This document shows, in pieces, positions 1-8,359 of a DNA stretch of 64,000 bases (position 1 is the first letter of the stretch; every line of letters begins with the position of its first letter). The notes under the pieces were generated by a model that did not search any database, was not told the DNA's origin, and saw only the letters and a list, made by a program, of their open reading frames with translations. Origin of the DNA: Bordetella pertussis 18323 (lineage in GTDB: Bacteria; Pseudomonadota; Gammaproteobacteria; Burkholderiales; Burkholderiaceae_B); NCBI RefSeq assembly GCF_000306945.1, contig NC_018518.1, positions 1,426,001 to 1,490,000 of the forward strand, given 5' to 3'. The translations under genes were made by a program, and so were the position numbers.

Positions 1-2
1 AC

Positions 3-758
3 CGTTCGCAGCGCCCCTCGGAGGCGCGGATCCGCGCCAAGGTGCTCGACCTGCTGGGGCTGGTGCAGCTGGACTGGCTGGCCGACCGCTATCCGGCCCA
101 GCTCTCCGGCGGGCAGCGCCAGCGGATTGCCCTGGCGCGCGCCCTGGCCGTCGAGCCGCGCGTGCTGCTGCTGGACGAGCCGTTCGGCGCGCTGGACGCC
201 AAGGTGCGCAAGGAGCTGCGCCGCTGGCTGCGCCGGCTGCACGACGAGCTGCATGTGGCCAGCGTCTTCGTCACCCACGACCAGGAGGAAGCCCTGGAAG
301 TGGCCGACCGCGTCGTTCTGATGAACGCCGGACGCATCGAGCAAGTGGGCTCGCCGCGCGAGGTCTGGGAGCGGCCGGCCACGCCATTCGTGTACGGCTT
401 CCTGGGCGACGTCAACCAGCTGCATGGCCATGCCACGCGCGGCGTGTGGCGCCTGGGCGAGGTGGCGCTGCCGGCGCCGGACCTGCCCGAGGCCGACAAC
501 CAGCGCGCCATCGCCTATGTGCGTCCGCACGATATCGACCTGGCCCGCGCGGGCACGGCCGCTCCCGGCATCCCGGTGCGCCTGAACCACGTGTACCTGG
601 CCGGACCCAGCGCCTACCTCGAACTGGCGCGCCAGGACGATCAGGCCATCATCGAGGCGCAAGTGCCTGAACCGCTGTTCCGCAGCCTGGGCCTCAAGGA
701 GGGCGAGGCGCTGCTGGCCCAGCCGCGCCGCGCGCGCGTTTTCGCGGTGCAGCCATGA
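3..758 (+). CDS. cysA: Sulfate/thiosulfate ABC transporter ATP-binding protein CysA (5'-truncated by window edge)
   Basis: This is the ATPase subunit that powers sulfate/thiosulfate uptake at the cytoplasmic face of the inner membrane. The reading frame is open from the window edge, so the N-terminus and Walker A lie outside. Visible are the ABC signature ([15 protein letters not shown]), Walker B with D-loop ([11 protein letters not shown]) and the switch histidine (FVTHDQEE). A C-terminal domain of about 120 residues has the look of the regulatory region of CysA-type importers. The TGA stop overlaps the ATG of the next gene (ATGA), so translation is probably coupled to cysH. The sulfate-specific assignment rests on the downstream cysH, cysD and cysN genes; the ATPase fold alone would not decide the substrate. 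Confidence 0.9.
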   Translation, partial: RSQRPSEARIRAKVLDLLGLVQLDWLADRYPAQLSGGQRQRIALARALAVEPRVLLLDEPFGALDAKVRKELRRWLRRLHDELHVASVFVTHDQEEALEVADRVVLMNAGRIEQVGSPREVWERPATPFVYGFLGDVNQLHGHATRGVWRLGEVALPAPDLPEADNQRAIAYVRPHDIDLARAGTAAPGIPVRLNHVYLAGPSAYLELARQDDQAIIEAQVPEPLFRSLGLKEGEALLAQPRRARVFAVQP

Positions 759-2464
759 TGGCGGCCCGTCCCCTCGCCGCCATCGCCGGCCTGACGGCCG
801 CCGCCGCCGCCCGCTGGCACGACCTGCAGTCGCTCCTGGCGATCATCGCGCGGCAGTATCCCGACGCGGCGCTGGCTTCCTCGCTGGCCGCCGAAGACAT
901 GGTGCTGACCCACGCCATCTATGCCGGCGGGCTGGACCTGGAGGTGTTCACCCTGGATACGGGCCGGCTGCATACCGAGACCCTCGGCGTGCTGGACGCG
1001 GTGGCCACGCGCTACGGGCGCGCCATCACGGTTTACCGGCCCGACGCCGCCGCGGTGCAGGCGCATGTGGACGCGCACGGCATGCACGCCTTCTATGAAA
1101 GCGTGGCGTTGCGCAAGGCCTGCTGCGAAATCCGCAAGGTCGAGCCTTTGCGCCGCGCGCTGGCCGGGCGCGGCGCCTGGATCACCGGGCAGCGCCGCGC
1201 GCAATCGGCCACCCGCGGCGAACTGCCCGACGAGGAGCGCGACCCCGTGTTCGGCCTCTACAAGTTCAACCCGCTGGCGGCGTGGAACGAGGCCGATGTG
1301 TGGAGCGTCATTCGCGCGCTGGGCATCCCGTACAACCCGCTGCACGACCAGGGCTACCCGTCCATCGGCTGCGAACCCTGTACGCGCGCCGTCCGCCCGG
1401 GCGAGGACGTGCGGGCCGGCCGTTGGTGGTGGGAATCGTCGGACTCGAAGGAATGCGGCCTGCATGCCGGCAACCGGGTCATCCAGATCGAGGCCCGGCT
1501 GCCTGAGGCCCGGATTGCTACAGACATCGATAACGCAGACAGAAAGGAAACGCCAATGAGCGCCGTCATGACCCGCAGCCATCTCGACTGGCTCGAATCC
1601 GAAGCGATCTTCATCCTGCGCGAGGTCGCGGCCGAATGCGCCCGGCCCGCGCTGCTGTTTTCCGGCGGCAAGGACTCGGTCGTCCTGCTGCGGCTGGCCG
1701 AGAAGGCCTTTCGTCCGGGCAGGTTCCCGTTCCCCTTGCTGCACATCGACACCGGGCACAACTACGACGAGGTGATCTCCTTCCGCGACGCCCGCGCCGC
1801 AGAACTGGGCGAGACGCTGCTGGTGCGCAGCGTCGAGGATTCGATCGCCCGCGGCAGCGTGGCGTTGCGGCGCGAAACCGACTCGCGCAACGCCGCCCAG
1901 GCCGTGACCCTGCTGGAGGCGATCGAGGAGCTGGGGCTGGATGCCTGCATCGGCGGAGCCCGGCGCGACGAGGAAAAGGCGCGCGCCAAGGAACGCATCT
2001 TTTCCTTCCGCGACGAGTTCGGCCAATGGGACCCCAAGGCCCAGCGCCCGGAACTCTGGAACCTGTTCAACACCCGCGTGCACCGGGGCGAAAACATGTG
2101 GGTGTTCCCGATTTCCAACTGGACCGAACTGGATGTGTGGCAGTACATCCAGCGCGAGCGCCTGGCGCTGCCGTCGATCTACTACAGCCATACCCGCGAG
2201 GTGGTGCGGCGCAAGGGGTTGCTGGTGCCGGTCACGCGCCTGACGCCGCCGGCGAAGGGCGAAACCGTCGAGCAGCTGGCCGTGCGTTTCCGCACCGTGG
2301 GCGATATCTCGTGCACCTGCCCGGTGGCCTCCGATGCGGCCGATCCGGCTGCCATCATCGCCGAGACCGCGGTCACCGACATCACCGAGCGCGGCGCCAC
2401 CCGGATGGACGACCAGACCTCCGAGGCGTCGATGGAACGCCGCAAACGCGAAGGCTACTTCTGA
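755..2464 (+). CDS. cysH: APS reductase CysH in frame with sulfate adenylyltransferase subunit CysD
   Basis: One uninterrupted frame of 569 residues holds two proteins. Residues 1-255 are an assimilatory adenylylsulfate reductase of the 4Fe-4S type: paired cysteines at 123-124 (KACCEIRK), a second pair at 206/209 (GCEPC) and the catalytic KECGLH near 234. CysH reduces APS to sulfite. Residues 268-569 are a full-length CysD (302 aa) with the PP-loop SGGKDS, which with CysN makes APS from sulfate and ATP. No stop codon separates them. The 13-18 residue linker looks like translated intergenic DNA and contains a ribosome binding site (AGAAAGGAAA) just before the CysD ATG. The likely reading is two genes whose cysH stop has been lost, with CysD still able to start independently. 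Whether a fused protein is made is unknown. Confidence 0.8.
   Translation: MMAARPLAAIAGLTAAAAARWHDLQSLLAIIARQYPDAALASSLAAEDMVLTHAIYAGGLDLEVFTLDTGRLHTETLGVLDAVATRYGRAITVYRPDAAAVQAHVDAHGMHAFYESVALRKACCEIRKVEPLRRALAGRGAWITGQRRAQSATRGELPDEERDPVFGLYKFNPLAAWNEADVWSVIRALGIPYNPLHDQGYPSIGCEPCTRAVRPGEDVRAGRWWWESSDSKECGLHAGNRVIQIEARLPEARIATDIDNADRKETPMSAVMTRSHLDWLESEAIFILREVAAECARPALLFSGGKDSVVLLRLAEKAFRPGRFPFPLLHIDTGHNYDEVISFRDARAAELGETLLVRSVEDSIARGSVALRRETDSRNAAQAVTLLEAIEELGLDACIGGARRDEEKARAKERIFSFRDEFGQWDPKAQRPELWNLFNTRVHRGENMWVFPISNWTELDVWQYIQRERLALPSIYYSHTREVVRRKGLLVPVTRLTPPAKGETVEQLAVRFRTVGDISCTCPVASDAADPAAIIAETAVTDITERGATRMDDQTSEASMERRKREGYF
1556..2464 (+). CDS. cysD: Sulfate adenylyltransferase subunit 2 CysD (internal start)
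   Basis: This entry gives the probable independent translation product of the second half of the preceding frame. It starts at ATG 1556, behind AGAAAGGAAA with an 8-nt gap. The 302-residue product matches the usual CysD length and begins at the expected point ([19 protein letters not shown]). The ATP-PPase loop SGGKDS lies about 40 residues in. The C-terminus (ERRKREGYF) is the conserved CysD ending, so this half is intact. Its partner CysN, 53 nt downstream, is frameshifted here. An active ATP sulfurylase heterodimer is therefore doubtful in this strain. Confidence 0.85.
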   Translation: MSAVMTRSHLDWLESEAIFILREVAAECARPALLFSGGKDSVVLLRLAEKAFRPGRFPFPLLHIDTGHNYDEVISFRDARAAELGETLLVRSVEDSIARGSVALRRETDSRNAAQAVTLLEAIEELGLDACIGGARRDEEKARAKERIFSFRDEFGQWDPKAQRPELWNLFNTRVHRGENMWVFPISNWTELDVWQYIQRERLALPSIYYSHTREVVRRKGLLVPVTRLTPPAKGETVEQLAVRFRTVGDISCTCPVASDAADPAAIIAETAVTDITERGATRMDDQTSEASMERRKREGYF

Positions 2465-2516
2465 GCCGGCCCGCACCTGAACACCGGCGCGCCTGGCGCG
2501 CCCACTGGGGACATGC

Positions 2517-3763
2517 ATGAACGCTTTGAACGATTCTTTCCTGGCCGGCGCCGACAACGGCGTGCTGCGGCTGATCACCGCCGGTTCGGTCGACGACGGC
2601 AAGTCGACGCTGATCGGCCGACTGCTGTACGACAGCAAGGGCGTCTTCGCCGACCAGCTCGACGCCATCTCGCGCGCCAAGCACAAGCGCGTGGCCGGCG
2701 ACGGCATCGATTTCTCGCTGCTGACCGACGGCCTGGAGGCCGAGCGCGAGCAGGGCATCACCATCGATGTGGCCTACCGCTATTTTTCGACACCCTTGCG
2801 CAAGTTCATCATCGCCGACGCGCCGGGCCACGAGCAGTACACGCGCAACATGGTGACCGGGGCGTCCACCGCCGATGCCGCCATCATCCTGGTCGACGCG
2901 ACGCGACGCGGGCGGCCGACGGGCGGCTGCTGGCCCAGACCAAGCGCCACAGCGCCATCGCGCGCCTGCTGGGCATCAAGCACATCGTGGTCGCCGTCAA
3001 CAAGATGGATCTGGTCGATTGGGACCGGGCCGTGTTCGAGCGCATCGGCGCCGCCTATGGCGAGCTGGCGCGCCGGCTGGCGCTGCCGGCGTTCCACATC
3101 CTGCCGTTGTCGGCGCTGCACGGCGACAACGTCGTCAACCTGTCGCCGCACTCGCCCTGGTACGAAGGGCAGCCCTTGCTGACGCTGCTCGAAGGGCTGG
3201 ACCTGGCGGGAGACGGCCGCGATCTGCCATTGCGCGTACCGGTGCAATGGGTGGCGCGCCACGGCGGCGAACGGGCCGACGATTTTCGCGGCTACGCCGG
3301 CCGCGTGGCCAGCGGCGTGTTGCGTCCGGGCGACGAGGTGGTGGTGCAGCCGTCCGGGGTGCGCGCGCGCGTGCAGCGGGTGCTGGCCTTCGACGGCGAA
3401 CTGCAGGAGGCGGTCAGTGGCGACTCGGTCACGTTGATCCTGGATCGCGATGTCGATGTCTCGCGCGGCGATGTGCTGGCGCATGCGCAGCCGCTCAATC
3501 CCGCGCGCCGCTATCTGCTCAAGCATGGCACGCGGCTGACTTCGGCGAAGATCAGCGCGGTGCACACGCGGCGCGACATCCATGAGCTGCAGGAGGTGCC
3601 CAATGCCGATGGCGTCTTGCACATGAACGACATCGGCCGCGTGTCGCTGCTGACGCGCGAGGCCTTGGCGACCGATCCGTACGCCGCGATCGCGGCCACC
3701 GGCGCGTTCATCCTGATCGACGAGGCCACGCACCAGACGGCTGCCGCGGGCATGCTCGAATAG
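2517..3763 (+). pseudogene. cysN: Sulfate adenylyltransferase subunit 1 CysN, frameshifted
   Basis: CysN is the GTPase subunit that drives APS synthesis together with CysD. The frame opens with MNALNDSF and carries the GTPase motifs G1 (GSVDDGKST) and G3 (DAPGH). It then loses frame near 2910, about residue 126. The rest continues in another frame, with the NKMD motif and the elongation-factor-like C-terminal domains, to a stop at 3761-3763. At the break lies (GACGC)3 at 2895-2909. Removing one unit restores a smooth V-D-A-T-R-A-A-D-G reading and a protein of normal length, about 413 aa. A 5-bp tandem duplication is therefore the likely cause. The break truncates the protein inside the G domain. 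A sequencing error is less likely for a clean 5-bp unit but cannot be excluded. Confidence 0.85.
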
Positions 3764-3926
3764 GCGGCCGCCAGGCCCCCGGCAGGCTGTTGTTTTTAAT
3801 CCAAACCCTTGCTGGGCGCGGTTCTCCGGGCGATTTCCAAAGGATGAAATGATTTCCCCGGACGGCGCCGCCGTCTTGGGGTAAATTCGATGCATGGCTC
3901 GCAAGGGCTGCGGGGCTTGCCAAAAG

Positions 3927-3946
3927 TACTGTGTTTTTGTACAGTG
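3927..3946 (+). promoter_or_regulatory. LexA (SOS) box
   Basis: TACTGTGTTTTTGTACAGTG fits the proteobacterial LexA operator CTG-N10-CAG, with the inner T/A-rich core and the outer TA preserved. It ends 5 nt before the ATG of the radical SAM gene, so LexA bound here would block transcription initiation. Established knowledge: the Pseudomonas aeruginosa homologue PA0069 belongs to the LexA regulon, which makes SOS control here plausible. Confidence 0.75.
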
Positions 3947-3951
3947 CATTC

Positions 3952-5226
3952 ATGGCAAGCACCGAACATTCTTTTTCCGCCGGTTTTGGGTCCCCGGCTG
4001 CCGCCCCCGCCGCCTTGCGCGGTCGGGGTGCGGTTACTAATGTTCCGCATCGCTTCCAGCAAGCCGACCGGGTCCGCGTCGACGACGGCTGGGCCAATCC
4101 CGACTACACCGCAGGTTCCGACGCCGCCGCGCTTCCCTCTGTCGCCGAGGCGCTCGGGCAGGGCGGGCGGCGGGCCATCCCCATCGCCGTCGAGGGCGCT
4201 GATGCGTCACCGAATACTTGCGCCCAGGCGCCGGCCCCGCGCACCATCGTGCAGGCCGAAGAAGCCCGCAAGATGCTCTCGCGCAACGACTCCCCCGACA
4301 TCCCGTTCGACGTGGCGGCCAACCCCTATCGGGGCTGCGAGCACGGCTGCGTGTACTGCTACGCGCGGCCCACGCATGCCTACCTGGGCTATTCGCCGGG
4401 GCTCGACTTCGAAACCCGGCTGGTGGCCAAGGCCAACGCGGTCGCCGCGCTGCGCGCCGAGCTGGCCCGTCCGGGCTACCGCGCATCGCCCATCAACATC
4501 GGTTCGGCCACCGACGCCTACCAGCCCATCGAGCGTACCTGGCGCCTGACGCGCGGCATGCTCGAACTGCTGCTGCAAACCCGCCACCCGCTTACCGTCG
4601 TTACCAAGAACGCCCTGGTCGAGCGCGACCTCGACCTGCTGCAGGACCTGGCGCGCCAGAAGCTGGTCACGGTATTCGTCAGCATCACCACGCTGGATGC
4701 CGCCATGGCCCGCACGCTGGAACCGCGCGCCTCGGCGCCGTACCGCCGGCTGCAAACGGTGCGCACCCTGGCGCAGGCCGGCGTGCCGGTGGGTGTGCTG
4801 GTGGCGCCTGTCATCCCGTTCATCAACGACGAATCCCTCGAGCACATCCTGCAGGAGGCCAGCGCGGCTGGCGCCTGCTACGCCAGCTACACCGTGCTGC
4901 GCCTGCCCTGGGAAGTGAAAGAGGTCTTCGAAACCTGGCTGCAGGCGCATTTTCCGGATCGCGCCCAGCGTGTGCTGCACCGTATCGAAGATCTGCGCAA
5001 CGGCCGGCGCAACGATACGGCCTTTGGTTCGCGCATGCGCGGTACCGGCATCTGGGCCGATTTGCTGCGCCAGCGTTTTGCGTTGGCCACGCGCAAGCTG
5101 GACCTGAACCGCCACCGTCCCGAACTCGACACGCATCGTTTCGTCCCGCCGCTCGAGCCCGGCTTGCCGCCGGCCCGCGGCCGGCGCGAGGCGCGTGCCC
5201 AGCCGGGGCAGCTGGCCTTGTTTTAG
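3952..5226 (+). CDS. SOS-linked radical SAM protein (PA0069 / spore photoproduct lyase-like family)
   Basis: A 424-residue radical SAM enzyme. The family's N-terminal RGRGA...N...RF signature lies near residue 24, and the iron-sulfur motif CEHGCVYCYAR near residue 135 has the CxxxCxxC cysteines that bind the SAM cluster. The family is related to spore photoproduct lyase, but its substrate is not established. The ATG at 3952 is the first start after the LexA box. It has no clear ribosome binding site, since the upstream bases are the operator, so the mRNA may be leaderless or initiation may occur further in, just ahead of the RGRGA motif. The gene stands alone, 188 bp after cysN. The context suggests a DNA-damage role, as inference only. 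Confidence 0.8.
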   Translation: MASTEHSFSAGFGSPAAAPAALRGRGAVTNVPHRFQQADRVRVDDGWANPDYTAGSDAAALPSVAEALGQGGRRAIPIAVEGADASPNTCAQAPAPRTIVQAEEARKMLSRNDSPDIPFDVAANPYRGCEHGCVYCYARPTHAYLGYSPGLDFETRLVAKANAVAALRAELARPGYRASPINIGSATDAYQPIERTWRLTRGMLELLLQTRHPLTVVTKNALVERDLDLLQDLARQKLVTVFVSITTLDAAMARTLEPRASAPYRRLQTVRTLAQAGVPVGVLVAPVIPFINDESLEHILQEASAAGACYASYTVLRLPWEVKEVFETWLQAHFPDRAQRVLHRIEDLRNGRRNDTAFGSRMRGTGIWADLLRQRFALATRKLDLNRHRPELDTHRFVPPLEPGLPPARGRREARAQPGQLALF

Positions 5227-5379
5227 CGGCGCGTCGCCGCAGGCGCCTGGCGCCGCCGCGACGTTGCCAGTGGTAGGGGGCCGCGCCCGTCGCGGCAGTG
5301 GTTTGACATGCATTCGCGGCGTGGTCCGCGAAGAGCCGGGGCCTCGGGGCCCGCCGGCTTCAACACCAGGAGAGTCGAC

Positions 5380-5760
5380 ATGACTATCGCTACGACGCTT
5401 GACGCTGCAACATCCTTGCCGACGGCCGTGCCCGGTCGCACCTTGGGCGCGCTGCGCCGCCTGGCGCGCGCATGGGCCGGCGCGGCGGTACCGCAGCGCA
5501 AATGGCCGTTTCCGCCGACGCCGCCGGGCCAGGCGCAGCCTTGCACGCCCTGCACAGACAGCCAGCCCCGGTCCGTCCAGGCCGTCCAGCCTGCGCAGGC
5601 CCGGGCGCTTCACGCCCAGGCCGAACTCAGCGGCGCGGCCACGCAAGCCGCCACGCAAGTATTGAGCACCAAGGCCAAGATCATCGACGTGCTGCTGGTG
5701 GCGGTCTGGGGCGCCATGATTCCGGCGCTGATGTGGCTGGGCGCGGCTGGCGGGTTCTGA
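5380..5760 (+). CDS. Small hypothetical protein with one C-terminal membrane segment
   Basis: A 126-residue protein that I do not recognise. The start at 5380 follows a good ribosome binding site (AGGAGAG, 5-nt gap). The N-terminal 100 residues are Ala/Pro/Arg rich and low in predicted structure. They include a CTPCTD segment and are followed by a hydrophobic stretch (IIDVLLVAVWGAMIPALMWL) that can span the membrane once, close to the C-terminus. It lies between the SOS-controlled gene and the convergent EamA transporter. Its only support is the RBS, the clean frame and the membrane segment, so it could still be a minor or spurious gene. Confidence 0.55.
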   Translation: MTIATTLDAATSLPTAVPGRTLGALRRLARAWAGAAVPQRKWPFPPTPPGQAQPCTPCTDSQPRSVQAVQPAQARALHAQAELSGAATQAATQVLSTKAKIIDVLLVAVWGAMIPALMWLGAAGGF

Positions 5761-5767
5761 GCCGGGG

Positions 5768-6640
5768 TCAGCTCGAACCCAGCAGCACCACGCCGGCCAG
5801 GATGGCCAGGCAGCCAGCCAGTCGGCCTATGCCTACTTTTTCCCGTAGCAGGAACATTCCCGCCAGTGTGCCCAGCATCATCGACATTTCGCGGGCCGGG
5901 GCAACCAGGCTGAGCGGCGCGCCATTGCGCAGCGCGTACAGCACCAGGATGTAGCCCAGCGGCGACAGGACGCCCACCGCAATGGCAAGGTGCCAATAGC
6001 CGCGCATGGCCGGCCAATATTGGGCGCGCCGGCGCAGCACGTGAGGCGTCATCATCAGGGTGCGGGTGGCACAGGTGAACCAGTCGAACAGCACCGGCAT
6101 GATCAGCAGTATCTTGACGCCATAGGCGTCCACCACGGTGTAGGCGGCGATGAATAGGCCGATCACCACCCCCCAGCGCACGCCAATCCAGGCCTGCGCC
6201 TGCCGGAACATGCCCAGTCGGCCTTGCGTGGCAATCAGCAGTACGCCGCCGACCACGCACAGCATGCCGGCAATACCGGTGGTGGTGGCCGGCTCGCTCA
6301 GCAGCGTGAAGGCGCCCATGGTCGAGAGCAGCGGGCCCGTACCGCGCGCGATCGGGTATACGACAGACAGATCGGCGACCTGGTAGCCGCGTTGCAGGCA
6401 CAGGCTGTAGCCTAGATGCAACATACTGGACGCCAGGATGCATAGCACCACCGGCCAGCTCCAGACCATTCCGTCGTGCGCCAGCACCCAGATCACCCAG
6501 GGGGCATACAGTATGGTTGCCGCCAGGCCATAGGCAAAGACGAACATGGGGCCGACCATCGCGGCGCGCTTGGCAAGCAGATTCCAGGCCGCATGGGCCA
6601 TGGCAGCCAGTACTACCAAAATAAGGGACGTATACGACAT
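5768..6640 (-). CDS. EamA/DMT-family permease
   Basis: A 290-residue drug/metabolite-type transporter with about ten hydrophobic segments arranged as two EamA repeats. The first starts MSYTSLILVVLAAMAHAAWNLL, and the second, near residue 150, contains a repeat-like GVVIGLFIAAYTVVDAYG. The AHAAWN motif close to the N-terminus is typical of the family. The ATG at 6638-6640 was chosen because homologues begin directly with the first membrane segment; the frame is open further upstream but that part has no membrane character. It ends 7 bp from the convergent small protein gene. The substrate cannot be told from sequence. Confidence 0.8.
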   Translation of the reverse strand: MSYTSLILVVLAAMAHAAWNLLAKRAAMVGPMFVFAYGLAATILYAPWVIWVLAHDGMVWSWPVVLCILASSMLHLGYSLCLQRGYQVADLSVVYPIARGTGPLLSTMGAFTLLSEPATTTGIAGMLCVVGGVLLIATQGRLGMFRQAQAWIGVRWGVVIGLFIAAYTVVDAYGVKILLIMPVLFDWFTCATRTLMMTPHVLRRRAQYWPAMRGYWHLAIAVGVLSPLGYILVLYALRNGAPLSLVAPAREMSMMLGTLAGMFLLREKVGIGRLAGCLAILAGVVLLGSS

Positions 6641-6947
6641 TACGTTGGGATGTGTCCGCGAGGGCGGGGCCGAGTCCTGGTGTATATGGGCTGGCTGTGC
6701 CGCTAGAGTAACGTAAACAGGGCCGGAGGGTGGCAGCCCGCAGCCCTGTCCATGCTTTTGATGTAGAATGCTGGGTTTGCCAAACCTCATCCTCTGCTTG
6801 CGGAAACCCAATAGCCGTTGCCTGGTTGCGGCATCCGGCGGTAGCCATACCGACGGAGCGGCAGGCGCCACTTGTGGCGCATGACAGGCGACGGACAAGA
6901 AATCCTGGCAAATACCGTCCGCAAGGCAAGATGATCAAGGAGTTCTC
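6641..6947. other. Gene-free leader region before rplS
   Basis: No coding sequence was found in these 307 bp between the divergent EamA transporter and rplS. A possible -10 element (TAGAAT at 6764-6769) would give an rplS leader of about 170 nt, but no convincing -35 accompanies it. No conserved RNA motif was recognised. The rpsP, rimM and trmD genes that precede rplS in the usual proteobacterial operon are not here, so rplS must have its own promoter. Confidence 0.4.
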
Positions 6948-7328
6948 GTGAACCTCATCGCTATCCTGGAACAGGAAGAAATTGCTCGCCTTACCGGCGG
7001 CAATGCCGTAACCGAATTTGCTCCCGGCGACACCGTCGTGGTCAGCGTCAACGTTGTCGAAGGCACCCGCAAGCGCGTTCAGGCTTTCGAAGGCGTGGTC
7101 ATCGCCAAGCGCAACCGCGGCCTGAACTCGTCGTTCATCGTGCGCAAGATCTCGTCGGGCGAAGCCGTGGAACGTACGTTCCAGCTGTACTCGCCGCAGA
7201 TCGCCGGCATCGAAGTCAAGCGCCGCGGCGACGTGCGCCGCGCCAAGCTGTACTACCTGCGCAGCCGCTCGGGCAAGTCCGCACGCATCAAGGAAAAGCT
7301 GGTTCTCAAGAAAGCCAAGTCGGCTTGA
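6948..7328 (+). CDS. rplS: 50S ribosomal protein L19
   Basis: A 126-residue L19, a protein at the interface of the two ribosomal subunits. The sequence has the diagnostic FAPGDTV-type segment ([17 protein letters not shown]), the [27 protein letters not shown] core and the basic C-terminus after residue 100. It starts with GTG at 6948, set by AAGGAG 5 nt upstream. Unusually it stands alone rather than at the end of an rpsP-rimM-trmD operon. Two closely spaced hairpin terminators follow it, so transcription ends before the Nudix gene. Confidence 0.97.
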   Translation: MNLIAILEQEEIARLTGGNAVTEFAPGDTVVVSVNVVEGTRKRVQAFEGVVIAKRNRGLNSSFIVRKISSGEAVERTFQLYSPQIAGIEVKRRGDVRRAKLYYLRSRSGKSARIKEKLVLKKAKSA

Positions 7329-7390
7329 TCGAGACCGGAGCCGTGTCCGGCATGCAAACGTCGACGCGTTTGTGTCTGGCACGGCTTTCC

Positions 7391-7428
7391 GCAATAAAAG
7401 GGCACCCGCAAGGGTGTCCTTTTATTGC
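7391..7428 (+). terminator. First intrinsic terminator after rplS
   Basis: A long hairpin with 17-base arms (GCAATAAAAGGGCACCC and its near-complement, one G:T pair) and a GCAA loop. The descending arm includes CCTTTTATT. It starts about 60 nt after the rplS stop. Confidence 0.8.
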
Positions 7429-7462
7429 GAAAAGATATCTGGAAGAAAGCCTTTTCAGAGTA

Positions 7463-7490
7463 AAAGGGCACCCGCAAGGGTGCCTTTTTG
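7463..7490 (+). terminator. Second, near-identical terminator after rplS
   Basis: AAAAGGGCACCC, loop GCAA, GGGTGCCTTTTT. It shares the same core stem and loop as the hairpin 35 bp upstream, so it looks like a local duplication of the terminator. It has a cleaner T-tract than the first copy. Confidence 0.8.
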
Positions 7491-7538
7491 CATGGCGGGG
7501 TTACTCTTGCAGCTGCCTAGTTTCTTTTTCGTTGCCGC

Positions 7539-8264
7539 ATGTCTGACTCTGCTCCTTCTCGTCCACGCCGCACGCCAGTGCGTCCGCTCTTCGATCCCAT
7601 GGCGCAGCCTTGGGAAACCGCCAATCAGGGGCTGGCCCGCGTGGACGAACGCCTGCTGACGCCGCCCGAGCTGCGCTCCAGCCTGCGCCCGGCCGATCAC
7701 TGGCGGCTCGATCCCTTGTGCGCGGCGGAGCCGCGCGCGCCCGGCCGGGAAGGCAGTCTGGTGGCCGCGGCGGTATTGATCCCCCTGGTCATGCGGGCCG
7801 ATGGCGTGCGCGTCATGCTGACCCAGCGCGCCGCGCACCTGCACGACCACGCCGGCCAGGTCAGCTTCCCGGGCGGGCGTATCGAAGTCAGCGATGCCAC
7901 GCCGGTGGCCGCCGCGTTGCGCGAGGCCCAGGAGGAAACCGGCCTGCCGGTGCAGCAAGTGGAAGTGCTGGGCAGCATGCCCCAGTATTTCACCGCTACG
8001 GGCTTTGCCATCACGCCGGTGGTCTCGCTGGTGCAGCCCGATTTCGAGCTGGCGCCCGATGCGTTCGAAGTGGCCGAGGTGTTCGAGGTGCCGCTGTCGT
8101 TTCTCATGGACCCGGCCAATCATCGGCTGTACCGCGCCGCGCTGCCCGATGGCTATGTGCGCCAATACTATGCGATGCCATGGCAGCGCTATTTCATCTG
8201 GGGCGCCACCGCGGGCATGCTGCGCAATCTGTATCAGACGGTGCGCGAGGCGCTGCCGGGTTGA
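7539..8264 (+). CDS. Nudix hydrolase, probable CoA pyrophosphatase (NudL/YeaB type)
   Basis: A 241-residue Nudix protein. The Nudix box starts at GGRIEVSD near residue 108 and runs through REAQEETGL, giving the metal-binding REXXEE core. Just ahead is the segment LTQRAAHLHDHAGQVSFPGG, which is characteristic of coenzyme A pyrophosphatases (LTxR...HxGQVxFPGG). These enzymes split CoA into 3',5'-ADP and phosphopantetheine. The ATG at 7539 comes after the twin rplS terminators, so the gene needs its own promoter. A terminator follows 35 bp after the stop. The sub-family call rests on the upstream signature and is fairly firm. Confidence 0.88.
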   Translation: MSDSAPSRPRRTPVRPLFDPMAQPWETANQGLARVDERLLTPPELRSSLRPADHWRLDPLCAAEPRAPGREGSLVAAAVLIPLVMRADGVRVMLTQRAAHLHDHAGQVSFPGGRIEVSDATPVAAALREAQEETGLPVQQVEVLGSMPQYFTATGFAITPVVSLVQPDFELAPDAFEVAEVFEVPLSFLMDPANHRLYRAALPDGYVRQYYAMPWQRYFIWGATAGMLRNLYQTVREALPG

Positions 8265-8298
8265 CCCCGCCAGCGGGAGTAATATTCCCGATCAGTAC

Positions 8299-8322
8299 GG
8301 CGCGCCGTGGCGCGCCTTTTTT
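8299..8322 (+). terminator. Terminator after the Nudix gene
   Basis: GGCGCGCC, short GTG-containing loop, GGCGCGCC followed by TTTTTT. It separates the Nudix gene from the IS481 copy at 8365. Confidence 0.8.
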
Positions 8323-8359
8323 CATCCCGGCGCAGGGCGCCTCGCAGTCTGGACAGGAT

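Noticed and set aside
641..2764. Long minus-strand frame across the cys genes
   Set aside because: Shadow of cysH-cysD; same compositional signature as other antisense frames.
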